Source: Proteles cristata cristata (taxonomy: Eukaryota > Chordata > Mammalia > Carnivora > Hyaenidae). Taken from it: a stretch of 64,000 nt of DNA. A program made the translations under genes and the position numbers. Shown one piece after another: positions 32,001 to 44,841 of this stretch. The stretch spans positions 496,001 to 560,000 of the forward strand of contig JAESUZ010001291.1 of NCBI GenBank assembly GCA_017311185.1, written 5' to 3'. Below the pieces are notes generated by a model that saw nothing but the letters and a program-made list of their open reading frames with translations, searched no databases and had not been told where the DNA came from. Within the stretch, counting starts at the first letter, position 1; each line of letters opens with the position of its first letter.

Positions 32001-35000
32001 GGTGGCGGGGTAGTCTGTGGCTTGCTTCTCAGTGTCACCATCCTGGACGTGAACTGGGCCCACAGCTCGAAAGCCTTGAGCTGAGACGTAAACAAAAAGC
32101 CATTTATAAACATCGTACCCGAGGTAAAAAGTGATGGTTGGTTTTCTGTTATGATATTGTGGTTTTCTAGGCTAAAAGAGATTGCATATAATGATACTTG
32201 TGAGCGTGGGTATTTTCAATGTCATTTATCTGTGAACTTTTGGAAAAGGGTTGAAAGTTGGATAGAAAATGTGCCATCTGTAGAGGGTTTCTTTTCCTTT
32301 CCTTTCTGTTATGTTTCTCATAAGAAAAGTGCATTATAAGATTTTTTTTTTTTAAATTGCCATCGAGTTTGACTTGATTAGAATTTATGGCACTGGAGTT
32401 GATTTCAATGACAAAAGGATAAAGGACTAAATTGTCTGTCACCCCTTGAGACAGTGGGCTCTGCAGGTCAGTGTGGAGGTCATTGGTAGGGCATTATGGG
32501 GACTGTACTTTGTGGTAATGCTGCCTGTGCATAAGTGGGAGCCTTCATTATGGCCTCAGTGTCTTTATTACTTTATTTAAATGTCTCTCTCAAGGTTCCA
32601 ATGCCTTGGATGTTTATAGTCTGATAAAATATGCTGGGGCCGGTAATCAGTACACAGGGCTCAAGCCCCAGCAGGATTTAGCTGGGAGGCGAGGAGGAGA
32701 ATTCCCTACAGAAATGTATTTATTTAACATGTGCATCATGCATCTGTATTTTTAAAAAGTTTTGATATTCTGTTCATGGAAGATTTATACTATTTTTCAC
32801 TGAAGAAAGTGCGTTTTGTTAGGGAAATATTAAGGGAGTATATTTTTAAATCAACTGAATGATTTGGATAAAAGATTCTATGCAAGAATAGTTACCGCAA
32901 AGAAACCAAGAGAAGTCCGTATTTGTGTCAGGAAATGAGGTGCGTGATAAGGTGTGGCTTCATGGGCTGTTCCCTGACTACTGAAGGGGAAAAAGCACAT
33001 TGAGGTGCATTTCTGGACGTTTAAGAAAACCTTAAGTACCTAGGTATTTCTCAAAAAACCCCTCTAGTGTGTGTGGATAAATTCAGTTTTAGTGTGTTTT
33101 CCTCCCTAGGAAACCCCTGTGATACTGCCTGGATAAGTAAGTCCACCCTAAGTAGCGTTAATGTGTAAGTTTTGAAATGAAAATAAATCCACGTAACGTA
33201 GCGCTGACGTTCAAACTTTTTACCAGATCCGTTCGTGGAGCTGCGCTCATTTCTGAGTGACTCTTTAATGGAGGACAGTGCACGCTAAGTGACATAAGAT
33301 TCAGTGGGGGCTTTCAGTGGCCCCCGTTTCTGTTTGTGCTGTGCCTGGGGGGCTCAGGTCGGACATCCGTTTAAAGAAGAAAGTTCAATGTTGCCATGTC
33401 TGAAGACCTCTGGGCTCTCCTGCTAACACATTAGCGAACCAAAATGCAGATACAGTTTTACGTCTTTCTTTTACCTTGATGGTTACGATTCTTCTATTTT
33501 GTTGTCGTTGTTGTTACAAGGTCCTATGTAGAACTGGAAATAAGACAGAGTAATAGAAATTGCGTTCATCTGCACATCCACCCCTTCAGTGATCTCATTT
33601 TGGTCTTTTCAGTGTCTCGGATGTTTCTGACTTAAAGGTTACAGGGCATTCCAGTGTATTTGTAGTTCACCCAGACCAGTTTAGGTCATAATTAATAAAT
33701 AGAGGTGCATTCCAGATTCAGTCTCCCAAGGCTCGCCCGTAAGTAGATTGCCTTCTTTCTCCATTACCCGATTTAATTATAGAGTTGGCATCATTCTTGT
33801 AACAATTGACCAAATAAAAATTTCCCCCACTTGACAAAAGAGACTTAAGCGAAGATTGCAAGGGGACCTGGCTTGCTGTTACCCAGTAAACAAATAATTT
33901 GTGAGAGGGCTGGTTCTTTCTTTGATTGGCGATCTGGCTGGTGTATATGTTTGGGGATTAATAATACATCAGACATTCACACATTAAAAAGAAAGTAGCT
34001 GTGCAGGTGGAGGGTGCAGCTCTGCCACTGGGCTGTTCCTGATCATTCAGGTCCTTGCCTGGTCCCGAGACCGACCACGGGGCAGTCGCATCTGCCCAGA
34101 TCTGCACCTGGCTCCACTTAACATGTTTCTTGATTTTCTTATGCTAAAGGAAAAGCTAGCAAAGTGTTTATACCAAACTGGCATCCTGTCAGGGGGCAAT
34201 CTGTGTAAAGTTTCCCGCTGTCAGGGTAATAAATTTTTAAAAAATATCCAAAGGCAGAGGTAGCCGGAGAAAGCTCCCAGTATCATTTGCCATTCTCCAG
34301 CGGGTAGGTTTCCCTTTAATATCCAGCGTGGCTCTGGAATTTTCTTGTTTGTTGTCTTCCGAGGTTCTGTACTTCGCTGGGGTTTTTGTGGGGCTTTCCT
34401 TTCATTAATGACATTTCGGTCTTTCTTTTAAAATGATTATCTTTTAAAATTTCAGACGTCTTCCTCTTAGAAGGAAGTAAGGGAGCGTAATTTGTTTGTC
34501 TGGTATTTTCAGCTGAACCTACCCTTTCATGCGATGAGCCCGAACGAGCTTCTAAACCGGTCAGCATTGGACGTTTCTTTGGGAATCCCTCCAAGTAACA
34601 TTTATATTAAAATCCATTCGTTCACAAAGGAGTGTCTGGGCTTTGGGAGTGTGGGGGGTTTCTGAGGATGCCTGTGTTACTCATGTTGACCTGGCTCAGT
34701 CTTTTACACGTAAGCTCCCACCTTCTGATTCTCCAAGTCAGAGTTTAAGCAAATATGAAACAAGTGGGGACTAGTTTGGTAGCACCTCTTACTCTATGTT
34801 GGGACAAAGCAAAAATGGACTATGCCTTTTGAACGCGGAGGTCAGCAATATCGACCCTGACTCTCTTTCGGTTGAAGACAGTCTTTCATTCTCAGAGAAA
34901 TGGAAATAAACTTTGTTTTGTTAAGCATTCAAGAATCACTAAAAAAGAAAAACCCACCTGATAAAATTGCATAGTTCCTGACATCTCTCTGTAACAGTCA

Positions 35001-37249
35001 GCTGCTACTTTTTAAAAAAAATCCTGGTGTGCTATATGAGTGTCTGTATTTCATTTGAGAATTGAAAAGAAAACCCGTGCTCAAATTTCTCCTCCAGTCT
35101 TTCTTTTGAAAGTGCTTGTCAGGTCTGATATGTGGTGAGAATATACTGTTTTTTATTTTCATTAAAAAATTAGCCACTTGGAACAACAGAGCTAATACAG
35201 TCTAAGTCACTTTTATTAGAGGACTGTCCTGCCCTACGACTAATTGAAAATATAAAGAAAAGCAATCAGGTTACAATGAGAAAAACTAATATCATTATAC
35301 AGAAACTAAACACTTAAGAGGTCCACTATACTGAAGACCATTTGAAAATAGGATTCTATAATGAAATCTGCATTTGTTAACGTGGTTTAAAAAACATTCT
35401 TAGTAACCTAAAACTAAAATAAACCCTGTTCACTTAGCCTGAGGAGGAGGTAGACTCTGAAGGTATTTTTAGAGTCTCAGAACCTCCCAATGAGAGTCAA
35501 CACGGAATGATTTAACAATTTCATGAATGTGTTTGTCCTGCAATATATAATTTGGCATTGGTAGTTTCCTTGGTGTTTCATCTTTTCCATAAAATAATCA
35601 ATGTTTTCTAGATTGCTGTCCTTTCCAAATCTCGTGTGGCTTTGATTTCATCCTCTTAATTAAAAAAACAAACCCTAATTGTGATAAAAGTTTGTGGAAG
35701 CCCAGAAGCCCATATTTAAAGACTAATATTAGCATAGGGTTTTAAAATAACAGTGCTCACTTTCCATTTTCTCATCATCTCCATACTTCATGTTTCCTCG
35801 TTTTCTTTTCTAAGCACTCTGAACCCCCTGCCACCCACGTAAAACGTGTGTGTGTTTCTGGTGTGTTCTCTGTATTTTTCCCCCCTGTTCTTATGACACT
35901 TCAGATTTATCTTCCTAAACTTGTAGTGTGTCTGTTTTTCTTTATCATAATACTAATAAAGCCTAATTTATAATAATAAGCATTTTTTAGTTTATGCTGT
36001 CTGTATATCACTTAAATGTACTTCTATACCTATGAACCTATGAATATTGAAACACAGAGCTTCCAGATAAAATTCTCAAAATTAATAGTTTGCCAATAAA
36101 GGACAACTAATTATATTATAGTATTACTTCAGGTGTAGTTGGGCTATTATTCAAATTCTGGTGTCTTTTTTGCAACTGCTAACCACTGAGCAGAGGAGAC
36201 AACAAGATTTCTCAGACTATGTGCAGTTAGTTCAGTAAAGGGATTGGGGGTTTCTGCACAGTTTGACTTGTAAGGTATATATATGGCAGACAGATCTTGC
36301 TCAAACTAGGGAAAACCTTTAGAATCTAAACATTAGGAACCCAAGTATTTGTCTATCTGTGGGATATGTATAGACTACAATAGAAACATTTATCTTTTCT
36401 CTTTTTTAAGTAAAAAGCATTTGTTCTATAGTGATTAAGCACAATTTTGTGCCTGTGAGGATTTCATGGACCTAAATATACATTTACCTGGACACATATC
36501 AAGATAGAATGGGTGTTTGATGCACAATAAAGAAATCACATTTTAAGCATTTGCTATTAAAATAGTATGGTGTACTTAATCTCCCTCTGCAGTCGTCCAT
36601 GGCCACATGTGTGGTGATTTGTCTTTTAATAGCAATATGGCAAGATTTACTTTTATAAATTAATGGTTTGGGGTTACTTATTGCATGAGAGAATCACCAC
36701 TGTTGAAGTAGAAGAGAGGCTGGGGGATTAATTTGATTTAAAAATGCAAACATTTGAAGCTGTTTATAAAGCATGAAAAATTATTACTGCAGAGTGAATT
36801 TTTGCCAAAATCAACCAAGGGTAGAAGAGAGTAAAACATCAAATGGAAAAACACATTTTCCTGTATTTAAAAATGTGTAGACACGCAGGTGGTATGGGCG
36901 TGGGGGTGAAATGGCCTTTTCCAAACCTGCGTTGTTTTCGTTGATAGATCTAATTTCAAGTAGTAAAATATTGCAAAATAGAAACATGTCAAAAAGGAAG
37001 CACACTGTTTTCCAAAGGTGAAGCATTAAAGAAATAGTGAAGAAAGCTAACATTTCAATGGATTCACTTGCTATCCATTAATCTAACTGTAGTCTATACA
37101 TGAATGAATAGTCAGAAAAGGGATCAGCTGGATTTTGTGGGATAACTTTCATCAGCTATTGGAAACAAACCTACGTCATTATTTTAGATGCTGATTGCTG
37201 ATTGGCTCATCTCTTTCTGATTTCTAAGGTTAAGGCAGGTTTTACTCTT

Positions 37250-37490
37250 TTTTTTTTTTAAGATTCTTTTTTTTTCATGATTTTTTTAAAGTTTTATTTA
37301 TTTCTAGGAGAGAGAGAGAGAGACAGCGTGAGCAGGGGAGGGTCAGAGAGAGAGGGAGTCACAGACTGAAACAGGCTCCAGGCTCTGAGCTGGCAGTCAG
37401 CACAGAGCCCGACGCGGGGCTCGAACCCACGCGAGATCATGACCTAAGCGAAAGTCGGACGCTTAACCGACTAAGCCACCCAGGCGCCCC
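37250..37490 (-). mobile_element. CAN-SINE, antisense, with perfect 18-bp duplication
   Basis: T-run start and GCCACCCAGGCGCCCC end. AAGGCAGGTTTTACTCTT is present perfectly at 37232-37249 and 37491-37508, so this is a recent insertion. It marks the right edge of the transposon-poor tract. Confidence 0.97.
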
Positions 37491-37570
37491 AAGGCAGGTT
37501 TTACTCTTAAGAGTTACTAAGAAATTATTCAGGTTTACAGTTATGCTAGTCTATTTCCTTGCTTTAATTA

Positions 37571-37770
37571 AAAAAAAACCTAATGTTTATTTATTTTTGA
37601 GAAAGAGAGAGAGAGACAAAGTGTAAGCAGGGGAGGGGCAGAGAGGGAGACACAGAATCTAAAGCTCCAGGCTCTGTGCTGTCATCAGAGAGTCCAACAC
37701 GGGGCTTGAACCCACAAGCCACGAGATCATGACCTGAGCTGAAGTCGGATGTTTAACCGACTGAGCCACC
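37571..37770 (-). mobile_element. CAN-SINE, antisense, end-truncated
   Basis: Normal T-tail and body, but the plus-strand reading stops at GAGCCACC without the last CAGGCGCCCC, so the start of the element (in its own orientation) is missing. Confidence 0.93.
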
Positions 37771-40160
37771 CTCCTTGATCTAGTTTAGAATCTTTCCTTC
37801 TGCCATTAGCTTCCATGTTTAATGTAATTTGCTAATATTCCAATCAGAATCTGCAGCCAATCAGCAAAGTGTCAACAGTTAGGCACCATGCTTGAAAAGG
37901 GATTGACATCTATAGCTGCCCGCTGAAAATGATCAAACAAACACACAAAAAAAGACCCAGAACTGGTCAGATTGGGCATTGCTGATGGTGTAGAGATGGT
38001 TGCCCTAGCTTAGGATGGTAGCTACCTGTCTTGTCATCTGTAGTGTATCAATATGTTTTTATAATGACACAATCACCTGAACCCTGGTAACAGTTTATGG
38101 TCCTTTTGAGAATTCTTATGGATTCTTAGAGTGACGGAGGTCTGAGAAAAGATCTTGAAAGCTTTCACAAAATCTGGCTGGGTGACAGAAAACTAGCACG
38201 GCTGTGATTTAACAGCTATGGAATCCTATTGACTGGGAACATCATTTAACTTTTAAGTTAAAACAAAACCCACCAAACAAATGGTAGATACGAAAGGTGA
38301 GAGACAGCTGAAATTAAGAGAAGGCTCCATGAGGAGAGGCCAAATTCAGCCAGCCCAGTGTTGATCTTGATGTCCTACTTAGAAACGGGGTTTGGTTGAT
38401 ATACCATTCTAAATACTACAACACGCCCTGGAAATCTGTAATAGGGCCTTTCCTTCATGGGATCTATCAGACTTGGTTGTTGGCATTTTCAGCTTTCCCT
38501 GGCCATTTTTAGTCAACAATAAACAAAGAACTTGCATTTGGAACCTGGCCCCAGTGAGATCACAAAACCAGAAACAGCAGGAAGTCGACACAAGTAACTT
38601 CGCGTCCGCACGTGCACCGCAGATCTCAGTCCTCTTAACATTTGTAACGCCGCTAATTTCCGCAGACCTTTGAAAATGCGCTTCCACATGAGCTCTCAAA
38701 ACCCATAAAAGTGTGGCATGTAAAGTAAATTGTTTGTCACTTGCCAACAACCTGCCATATTTATTGTCAGGAGAAATGGACATTAGTTGGGAAAGCAGTT
38801 GTTAAAGGCCAAACAATTTTTAAAAATGGTGAAGATGTGCGAGGGTTTTCCTTTTTCTAACAATGAGCCGCCCCTTCAGACATCAAAAGACAAGATAATA
38901 AGACACTTCAAGCACAATTCAAGATTATATTCAACATCTAAAGGCTCATCTCTTGTCAGTTTGCATTTACTCTTCCAGCGATGTGACGCTTCTATCATCT
39001 TTCTGTCAAGGGGAGTCTGGCAGAAGAGGCGAGGGCTCTTATTTCACACACTTAGGGTTTTTTATCAAATAGCCCACGCTTGTTCTGATTCAACCAAAAT
39101 GGGGAGATAATTTGAAGAAGGTCATGCACAAGCACAAAAATCTCATATTGATTTGTGTGATTAGAAGGCATTAAAATTGCACGTTTATGTTAGTTGCTGA
39201 GATGTTTTGTCAGTTTATTTGGTAATACACTTTTGCAGCCTAGGAGGGGGGGACATGGATGGCTTAAAATTTAAAAATAGAGAGCTGAAAGCTGAAATTG
39301 GTTCCCTTAATGTGACCATATCTGAACGTTTAACAAGTGAACATGAAAATAATTTAGTGGTTTAGTTTAACAGTGTTTGAAATTAGCTTCTATAATGAAG
39401 TGCGTCATTCAGTGTAAAGCAAAACAGCCCAGTTGTGCCTGTGCGAGGAAAGAAATATATATGTGAGATTATTTTTTAAGTACTTGGAACATTGATTTCA
39501 TATATTTAATATATAGATAAAAGGGGATGACATTTTCAATATAAATGTAATTATGAGGCTATTTTATAATGGCCATCAAATTTTTAACATTTTGTACTCC
39601 TTAAAATTACAATATCATTATATTTGTCATTTTATGCCCTTCTTAGTATATGTGCCCTTTTCCAGAGAGGGTACTAAAGAGTAAATAAAGGAGTTTTAAG
39701 ATCATTATTATTCTTTGTCAAAATTTATCACATTTCCTCCTTTGCTCTCTGACAGTCACAAAGCTGTACAAGATAACATTCTTTTTTTTTTTTTTTCTCC
39801 CCCTTTCTGGTGGAGGGAGGACTTCTACAGAAGTTAGGAGAGCCCGCTTTTCCTCTCAAAAGAAAACAACTGATGAAAATAAAACCATGATATCCTGGGA
39901 TCATTTCTATATTGAGTCTTTGAAATTACTTTTCCTAGGAATTTTCATCAACTCTCTGTGTCTTGATTTCTCATATTTCTCTTTTATGCTGTGAAGAGTC
40001 CTGAAGCTGACTTTCACACTTCTGTGCTACTTCCACGGGTCAAAACAAGAAAGATGTGCCTGTGTACAGTGGAGCTACAGCCTAGTTTAGTAGAAGTGAA
40101 ACCCATAATTCGTTCCTTTTGTTCTAGAAGCCTTTTCTATGCTGTGCGGTTTATGCATTC
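37771..40160. other. unique intronic sequence
   Basis: AT-rich and repeat-poor. The 39270-39720 part (GTTTAACAGTGTTTGAAATTAG, AATATATAGATAAAAGG) is another candidate conserved stretch by composition only. A T-run lies at 39782-39796. Confidence 0.5.
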
Positions 40161-40164
40161 CACA

Positions 40165-40300
40165 TTCAACAGTTCATTCATCCACTCAGCAATTGTTGAG
40201 TACCTGTTCTGTGGCAGGAGCTGTGCTGTGCTCTCTGGACTCAGTGGAGAAAATACCAGAAACAATCAACCACCCAGTCTTGCTCACCCACCACACTGGG
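40165..40300 (+). repeat. ancient mammalian repeat fragment
   Basis: TTCATTCATCCACTCAGCAATTGTTGAGTACCTGTTCTGTGGCAGGAGCTGTGCTG has the common mammalian 'TATTGAGCACCTACTATGTGCCAGGCAC' repeat signature. Exact family not assigned. Confidence 0.5.
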
Positions 40301-40789
40301 TGCTGAGGTTGCAAAAAGTGAACCAGACATGGGCACTCGAACCTCCAGTAGCTTGCAACCACCATTATACATTGACTTTCCATTTGCTTCATTATTTCCT
40401 GTGACTCTTCAGGAAATTTTAGTCTTCAAAATCATGCATTTCTGAAGCAGTTCATTGGTCAGAAGCCTAAACATTTGAGGAAAAACTATTACCCCCAAAG
40501 AGTGAGGAAGAATTTTTGAAAGAATTATTAAGTGATTCTGGACAAATGGCATGCATGATGTTTTCATCATAGAGTTTGGTGCTGATGCTGTAAAACAGAT
40601 GTGATTCTTGAGTAATTGTTTCTTGGTCATGTCCAAAGGAAGAGTGGACTAGATGTATCTTCTCCTCATTTCTCCTGCCACCTTCTCTTCCCAAGATTCT
40701 TGTTTGTTTATCATGTAGCATAATGTAGTAGGTCAAGGATCTAGAGCCGTGTGTTTTGTTAGCTGGTTGGGCCAAGAATATAACGTGGT

Positions 40790-40945
40790 CAGGGCTCAGC
40801 TTCCCCATTTCTACATGGAGGAATTGATGGTACTTACTTCATAGGGCAGCTTGAGGTTGAAATGAGATGATGAATGTAGAGCCCTATTAAGTGCCCAGAA
40901 TGTAACCAGTATTCAGCAAATGCTAGCTGTACCGCGCATTATTAA
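40790..40945 (+). repeat. MIR fragment, sense
   Basis: GTACTTACTTCATAGGGCAGCTTGAGG... TTAAGTGCCCAGAATGTAACC... CAGCAAATGCTAGCTGT follows the MIR order. Confidence 0.6.
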
Positions 40946-41789
40946 GAGTTGAAAATTAACTTGCCTTTTTGGAGGGAACCTGGTTAATTTTTAGCAACAG
41001 GTATCAGAAAACCAACACAAAATTTCTGAGGCTTCCAGAATTAGCCATGCCCCTCCCTGAGGAAGCATCAGTGCCTCCTACCCCCTTCCCCCGGACTCCC
41101 TTGACCAAAGTAAAGTTCTGGGGATCTTTTTCTCTTGATAATAATACCACTTCCTTCTTCAGGACATGCTTTCTTCCATAGTCCACTTAAGAAAGGATTC
41201 AGACTTGTGAATAGATGACAAGCAGGTTCCAGAGAAAGCCATAATTCACTGTTTTCATGTTGAGGAGTGTGTGGGCAGGGAGATGGGCAAGGATGGAAAG
41301 GGGCAGTTATATATCTTACTCTTTTCTAAATTTAAAATATTGGAGTGTGTGAATCTTTTAAATCGTAGAAATTTTAAAAATAATTTTGGCATTGAGAAGT
41401 GATATGAAACAGATGCCTGTGGGCGACAGCAAATGCTTCTCTAACTTGCGGTTGGGTCGATACCCTGATGGCAGCCAGCCCTTCGGTGGTTTCCCTCCAA
41501 GGCATGTGAGTCGTGTCTCCAAGGGAATTTGCCAGATTTCAGGCCAGGCACTTATTTCTTTCTACCTGGGCCATATTGTTGCCAAAAATAGAAACATAGC
41601 ACTTGCCTCCAATTAAATGTTCAGAGATCTTCCTGAGGATGTTCACCATATCAAGGTGAACTACACAACATTTCAGAGAGAAAGAAACAGTCCATTGAAC
41701 TCACATAAAACAAGGGAAGAATGGCTCAGCAGAAGGATTGTAACCAGGGCTCACATCACTGCTCTTGACCCACACAAAGGATTATGACT

Positions 41790-41925
41790 TCTTGTGCCTC
41801 CGTCTCCTCTTCTTCAACATAAGAGGTCAAATAACAATCTGACAAGGTGTTGAAGATTACATAAAGGAAGGCGAGTTAGATGCCTACACATTGGGGACAT
41901 TTAATAAATGTGAGTTTCTTCCCCC
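41790..41925 (+). repeat. MIR-like fragment, sense
   Basis: CCTCCGTCTCCTCTTCTTCAACATAAGAGG... GGGGACATTTAATAAATGTGAG. Confidence 0.45.
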
Positions 41926-43680
41926 CACTTCTTAGACCAATAGTGTTATTTTTCAGGTCTGAGAAGTGACCCTGTAGGGAGTGTGGATCCAGACATTAAT
42001 GGTCAGATGAAGTAGATGTTTTGAACCCTAAGATCTGCTTTCCTAATCTAACTTTCTCCATAAAGGCCAAAGCTCAGGCTAGACACAGGGAGAATAATCT
42101 CTGCTCCAGAAGTAGAGGACATTTAGTTAGGATGCGGATCTTCGCTGTGCCAGTGGGGAGCTCTTTTCTGCCTGCCAAGTAAAGCACTCCTCACAAAGGG
42201 TTAGCTATACGGTAAGTGTTGGATTGTGGCTGCAAGTAAAAATCCATGTTGTCTCCATTCTTTCGGGAATTTTTATAGTCGGTGTTCATTAGGACTTTCT
42301 AATCTTCCAGAACGAACCCTTTATACATTAAACAACAACAACAACAAATAAACCAAAAATAAAATGACAGCCTCAAAACGTCTTTCAGTGCAGTTCTAAG
42401 ATTGAAGATGAGGTGCAACTTAAGAAGGTTAAGTTGACGTTGAGCCCATATTTAGGGGGAAATGTGTTATTACATTTATTAAGGATATTTAGAGATTTTG
42501 GTTGATATTAGTAAAACCTTTTATAGACACCAAAGTAATCAGGATCCCTCTGGGAGCAGCTGTCTGTTGTTACCATGGCAACCCCACACATTTTTAATTA
42601 CATATTTACCCATGCCCCATGCACTTTTATCAGAAATTATTGGCACTTCTAAAACCACCTATTTAACGTGCATCGGTTGCTATTGATAAATAAAAAGTGA
42701 TATTGAGAAATAGTAAGTCATACTTTCAAGTTGAACTAATTGTACACATTTGTCTTAATATTAAATAGAAGAGGCAAACTTCCCTTGAAGCCAGTGACAG
42801 TGACTATCCCCTTCATATATTGTGCCTGCCTGACAGTTGTGACTTTCTTTGCTGAGTGTACAGGATGTTTCGTCCCTTGCGAAGGAAACTCACCTCCTCA
42901 AATTGTGGTGTAGATTGGGTACAGATTTATTTACTGAACCTCTCATCCAGCTCTGATAAATGGGAGTTGTACTTTTTCTGACACCATTCCCTTCTAGCCA
43001 CTGCCTAGAAGATACTTTCTTCCAGCACTGTATTCAAGGGCCGAATCGTCCAATTCTTCATATTTTTATAAAAGTTAAGTCGTGTATTTAATCAGTCCTA
43101 ACTTCTAGGTCAGATTTTTAAAAAAACTGATTTCTCTGCTTTTATGTCTCATGGTGGCTCCAAAATCTTCTTTCTTCAAAATCTTTAAAACTGTGACAGT
43201 CTTAGACACCCCTAGGAATTTGCAGCTTACGTTCTTCATTTAAATCTTAAAGTTGGCTTGTATTAGACCTTCTTAAAGGCGATTTACCTCACGAAAATGG
43301 CAATACTTCTATAATGCCTTTTGGAAGGATGCTTTGATTCCTCATCTTCTGACCCCTCAAACAGGCATTTTTTTCCTACTAGAGGCCAGTCTTTTAGAGG
43401 AAAATCTATATAGCCATATACTGTTAGCTACTATCCCTTCATTTCAATTAGGTGAAAGGGGCCAGGTGCAAATAACCATTTAATATCTTGATGTGTTCTC
43501 TAAGCTGCTTATAATGAACTTATTGAGAAGTTAATTTATTTAGATCCACTTACTGAGGGTGTCCCCGTCTGCTGCCCCTTTCCCTTTCTGTGGTCAAAAT
43601 ATTTTGGCAAAGCTTCTTGATTTCACCCATTACAATGAATCTCGCCTCACCTCGCTTTCCAACTGTCCCCTCATTTTTCA
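41926..43680. other. unique intronic sequence
   Basis: No SINE or LINE-1. A short (CAA)n lies at 42330-42348 and AT-rich homeobox-like cores at 42590-42650 (TTTTTAATTACATATTTACCC). No gene seen. Confidence 0.5.
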
Positions 43681-43689
43681 AACCTCTTT

Positions 43690-43840
43690 TTGCAGCCATT
43701 TCCAGTGTTTGCCTAGTATTATAATAACTTGTGCATTTGTCTGCCTCCCTTGCTGGGTAGCAAGCCCCTAGAGGATAGATAATAGATCTTGCATATATTA
43801 AGTGCCAGATAAATGTTTTTTGAATTGAACTGCTTCTGAA
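43690..43840 (+). repeat. L2 3' end-like fragment
   Basis: GCAAGCCCCTAGAGGATAG... AAGTGCCAGATAAATGTTTTTTGAATTGAA matches the L2 end layout. Confidence 0.55.
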
Positions 43841-43941
43841 TTGGATGTTTCTGGACATCATCCACACTTGGTAAATACTTAACTGAATATTAAGAAGAAA
43901 TAGACTCTATTCACAGGAGTCTACTCTTCAACTAAAGGAAG

Positions 43942-43942
43942 A

Positions 43943-43979
<37 letters not shown>
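43942..43979. repeat. (TG)n microsatellite
   Basis: Nineteen uninterrupted TG units. Confidence 0.97.
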
Positions 43980-43981
<2 letters not shown>

Positions 43982-44019
43982 CAAAAATGAATAAGAAAAC
44001 AAAGGTAAAGAAGTGTTTG

Positions 44020-44150
44020 CTAACATAGTCAACAAATACTTATTGAGCACCTTTGCACTAAGCATTGTACAAGGGGCTAAGAATGTAATAATGAATTAGA
44101 CACACTCTATCCCTGTTTTTGTAGAGTTTACAGATGGCAGGGAACTGATT
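44020..44150 (+). repeat. ancient mammalian repeat fragment
   Basis: CAACAAATACTTATTGAGCACC ... GCATTGTACAAGGGGCTAAGAATG; the same signature class as 40165-40300. Family not assigned. Confidence 0.5.
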
Positions 44151-44822
44151 AGAAGTGATACTATAGAAATGAATAAAGGAGGCCATGACTCAGTTTTAAG
44201 GATCAGGTATTATGGTGGACATTGAGTGAACAATATGTGGATGTGACTTCGGCAAAGTACTCCTTTCCAGTTAAAGAGAGTCTTGGTGGAACTGCCAAAC
44301 AAGATGCTCCATCTTTTCCCAGACAAAGAGATTGTATGTGCCCCAAAGTAGACAGTTTGTTCTCTCTTGGGAAGATAATTTTTGAACTGAGCTATCTGAT
44401 CCAAGTATTTAAAAGCAGCTCCATGGAGTGTGTCTACATGATGGTGATCCTAGAAAATGCCAGTAGTTTTTATCACCTTGATTCCTGGAAGAGTATTGAT
44501 TAACATCTTTTCAGAAATCTAGATATTCAGCATTTTCCTTTGACTCTGTGAGCTGCCTCAAACCCTTACAACAAATTCTTTGTCCCCCTATCTCGTTTTT
44601 GCTTAAGCAGGGCCAGACTAGGTTCATGTTACTCGTAACTGAATAACCCTTGTAACACTGATATGTTCGTGATCTCTGGGGTGGCATTTAGGTAAGACGT
44701 TTTTCTAAAATTGTTGTCTTGAAGTTAGAATGGAGAAGCCATTCCAGGTTAGGCAAACAGCATGGGCAAAGGAGCAGAGTGAGAGAGTTGTGGTCAGCTA
44801 TAACTTTCTCTGATGGGAAGTA

Positions 44823-44841
44823 AAGAATGAGAAGAATTCTT
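44823..44841. repeat. L1 target-site duplication, left copy
   Basis: Nineteen bases identical to 46639-46657. Confidence 0.95.

Larger units (their letters stand above)
28025..37231. other. transposon-poor intronic tract downstream of the exon
   Basis: About 9 kb without recognisable SINE, L1 or LTR sequence. Holds an A-run followed by (GAA)n at 28276-28307, a (TG)n at 29047-29090 and unique sequence. No further coding exon seen. A pyrimidine tract and AG near 33090-33109 was examined and not accepted as an exon. Confidence 0.6.

Noticed and set aside
33090..33175. Possible small POU6F2 exon (pyrimidines + CCCTAG, then GAAACCCC... and a GTAAGT-like site)
   Set aside because: The residues do not fit the expected continuation ARGNPALSD and the putative exon would be about 20-30 nt; pyrimidine-AG motifs are frequent by chance.
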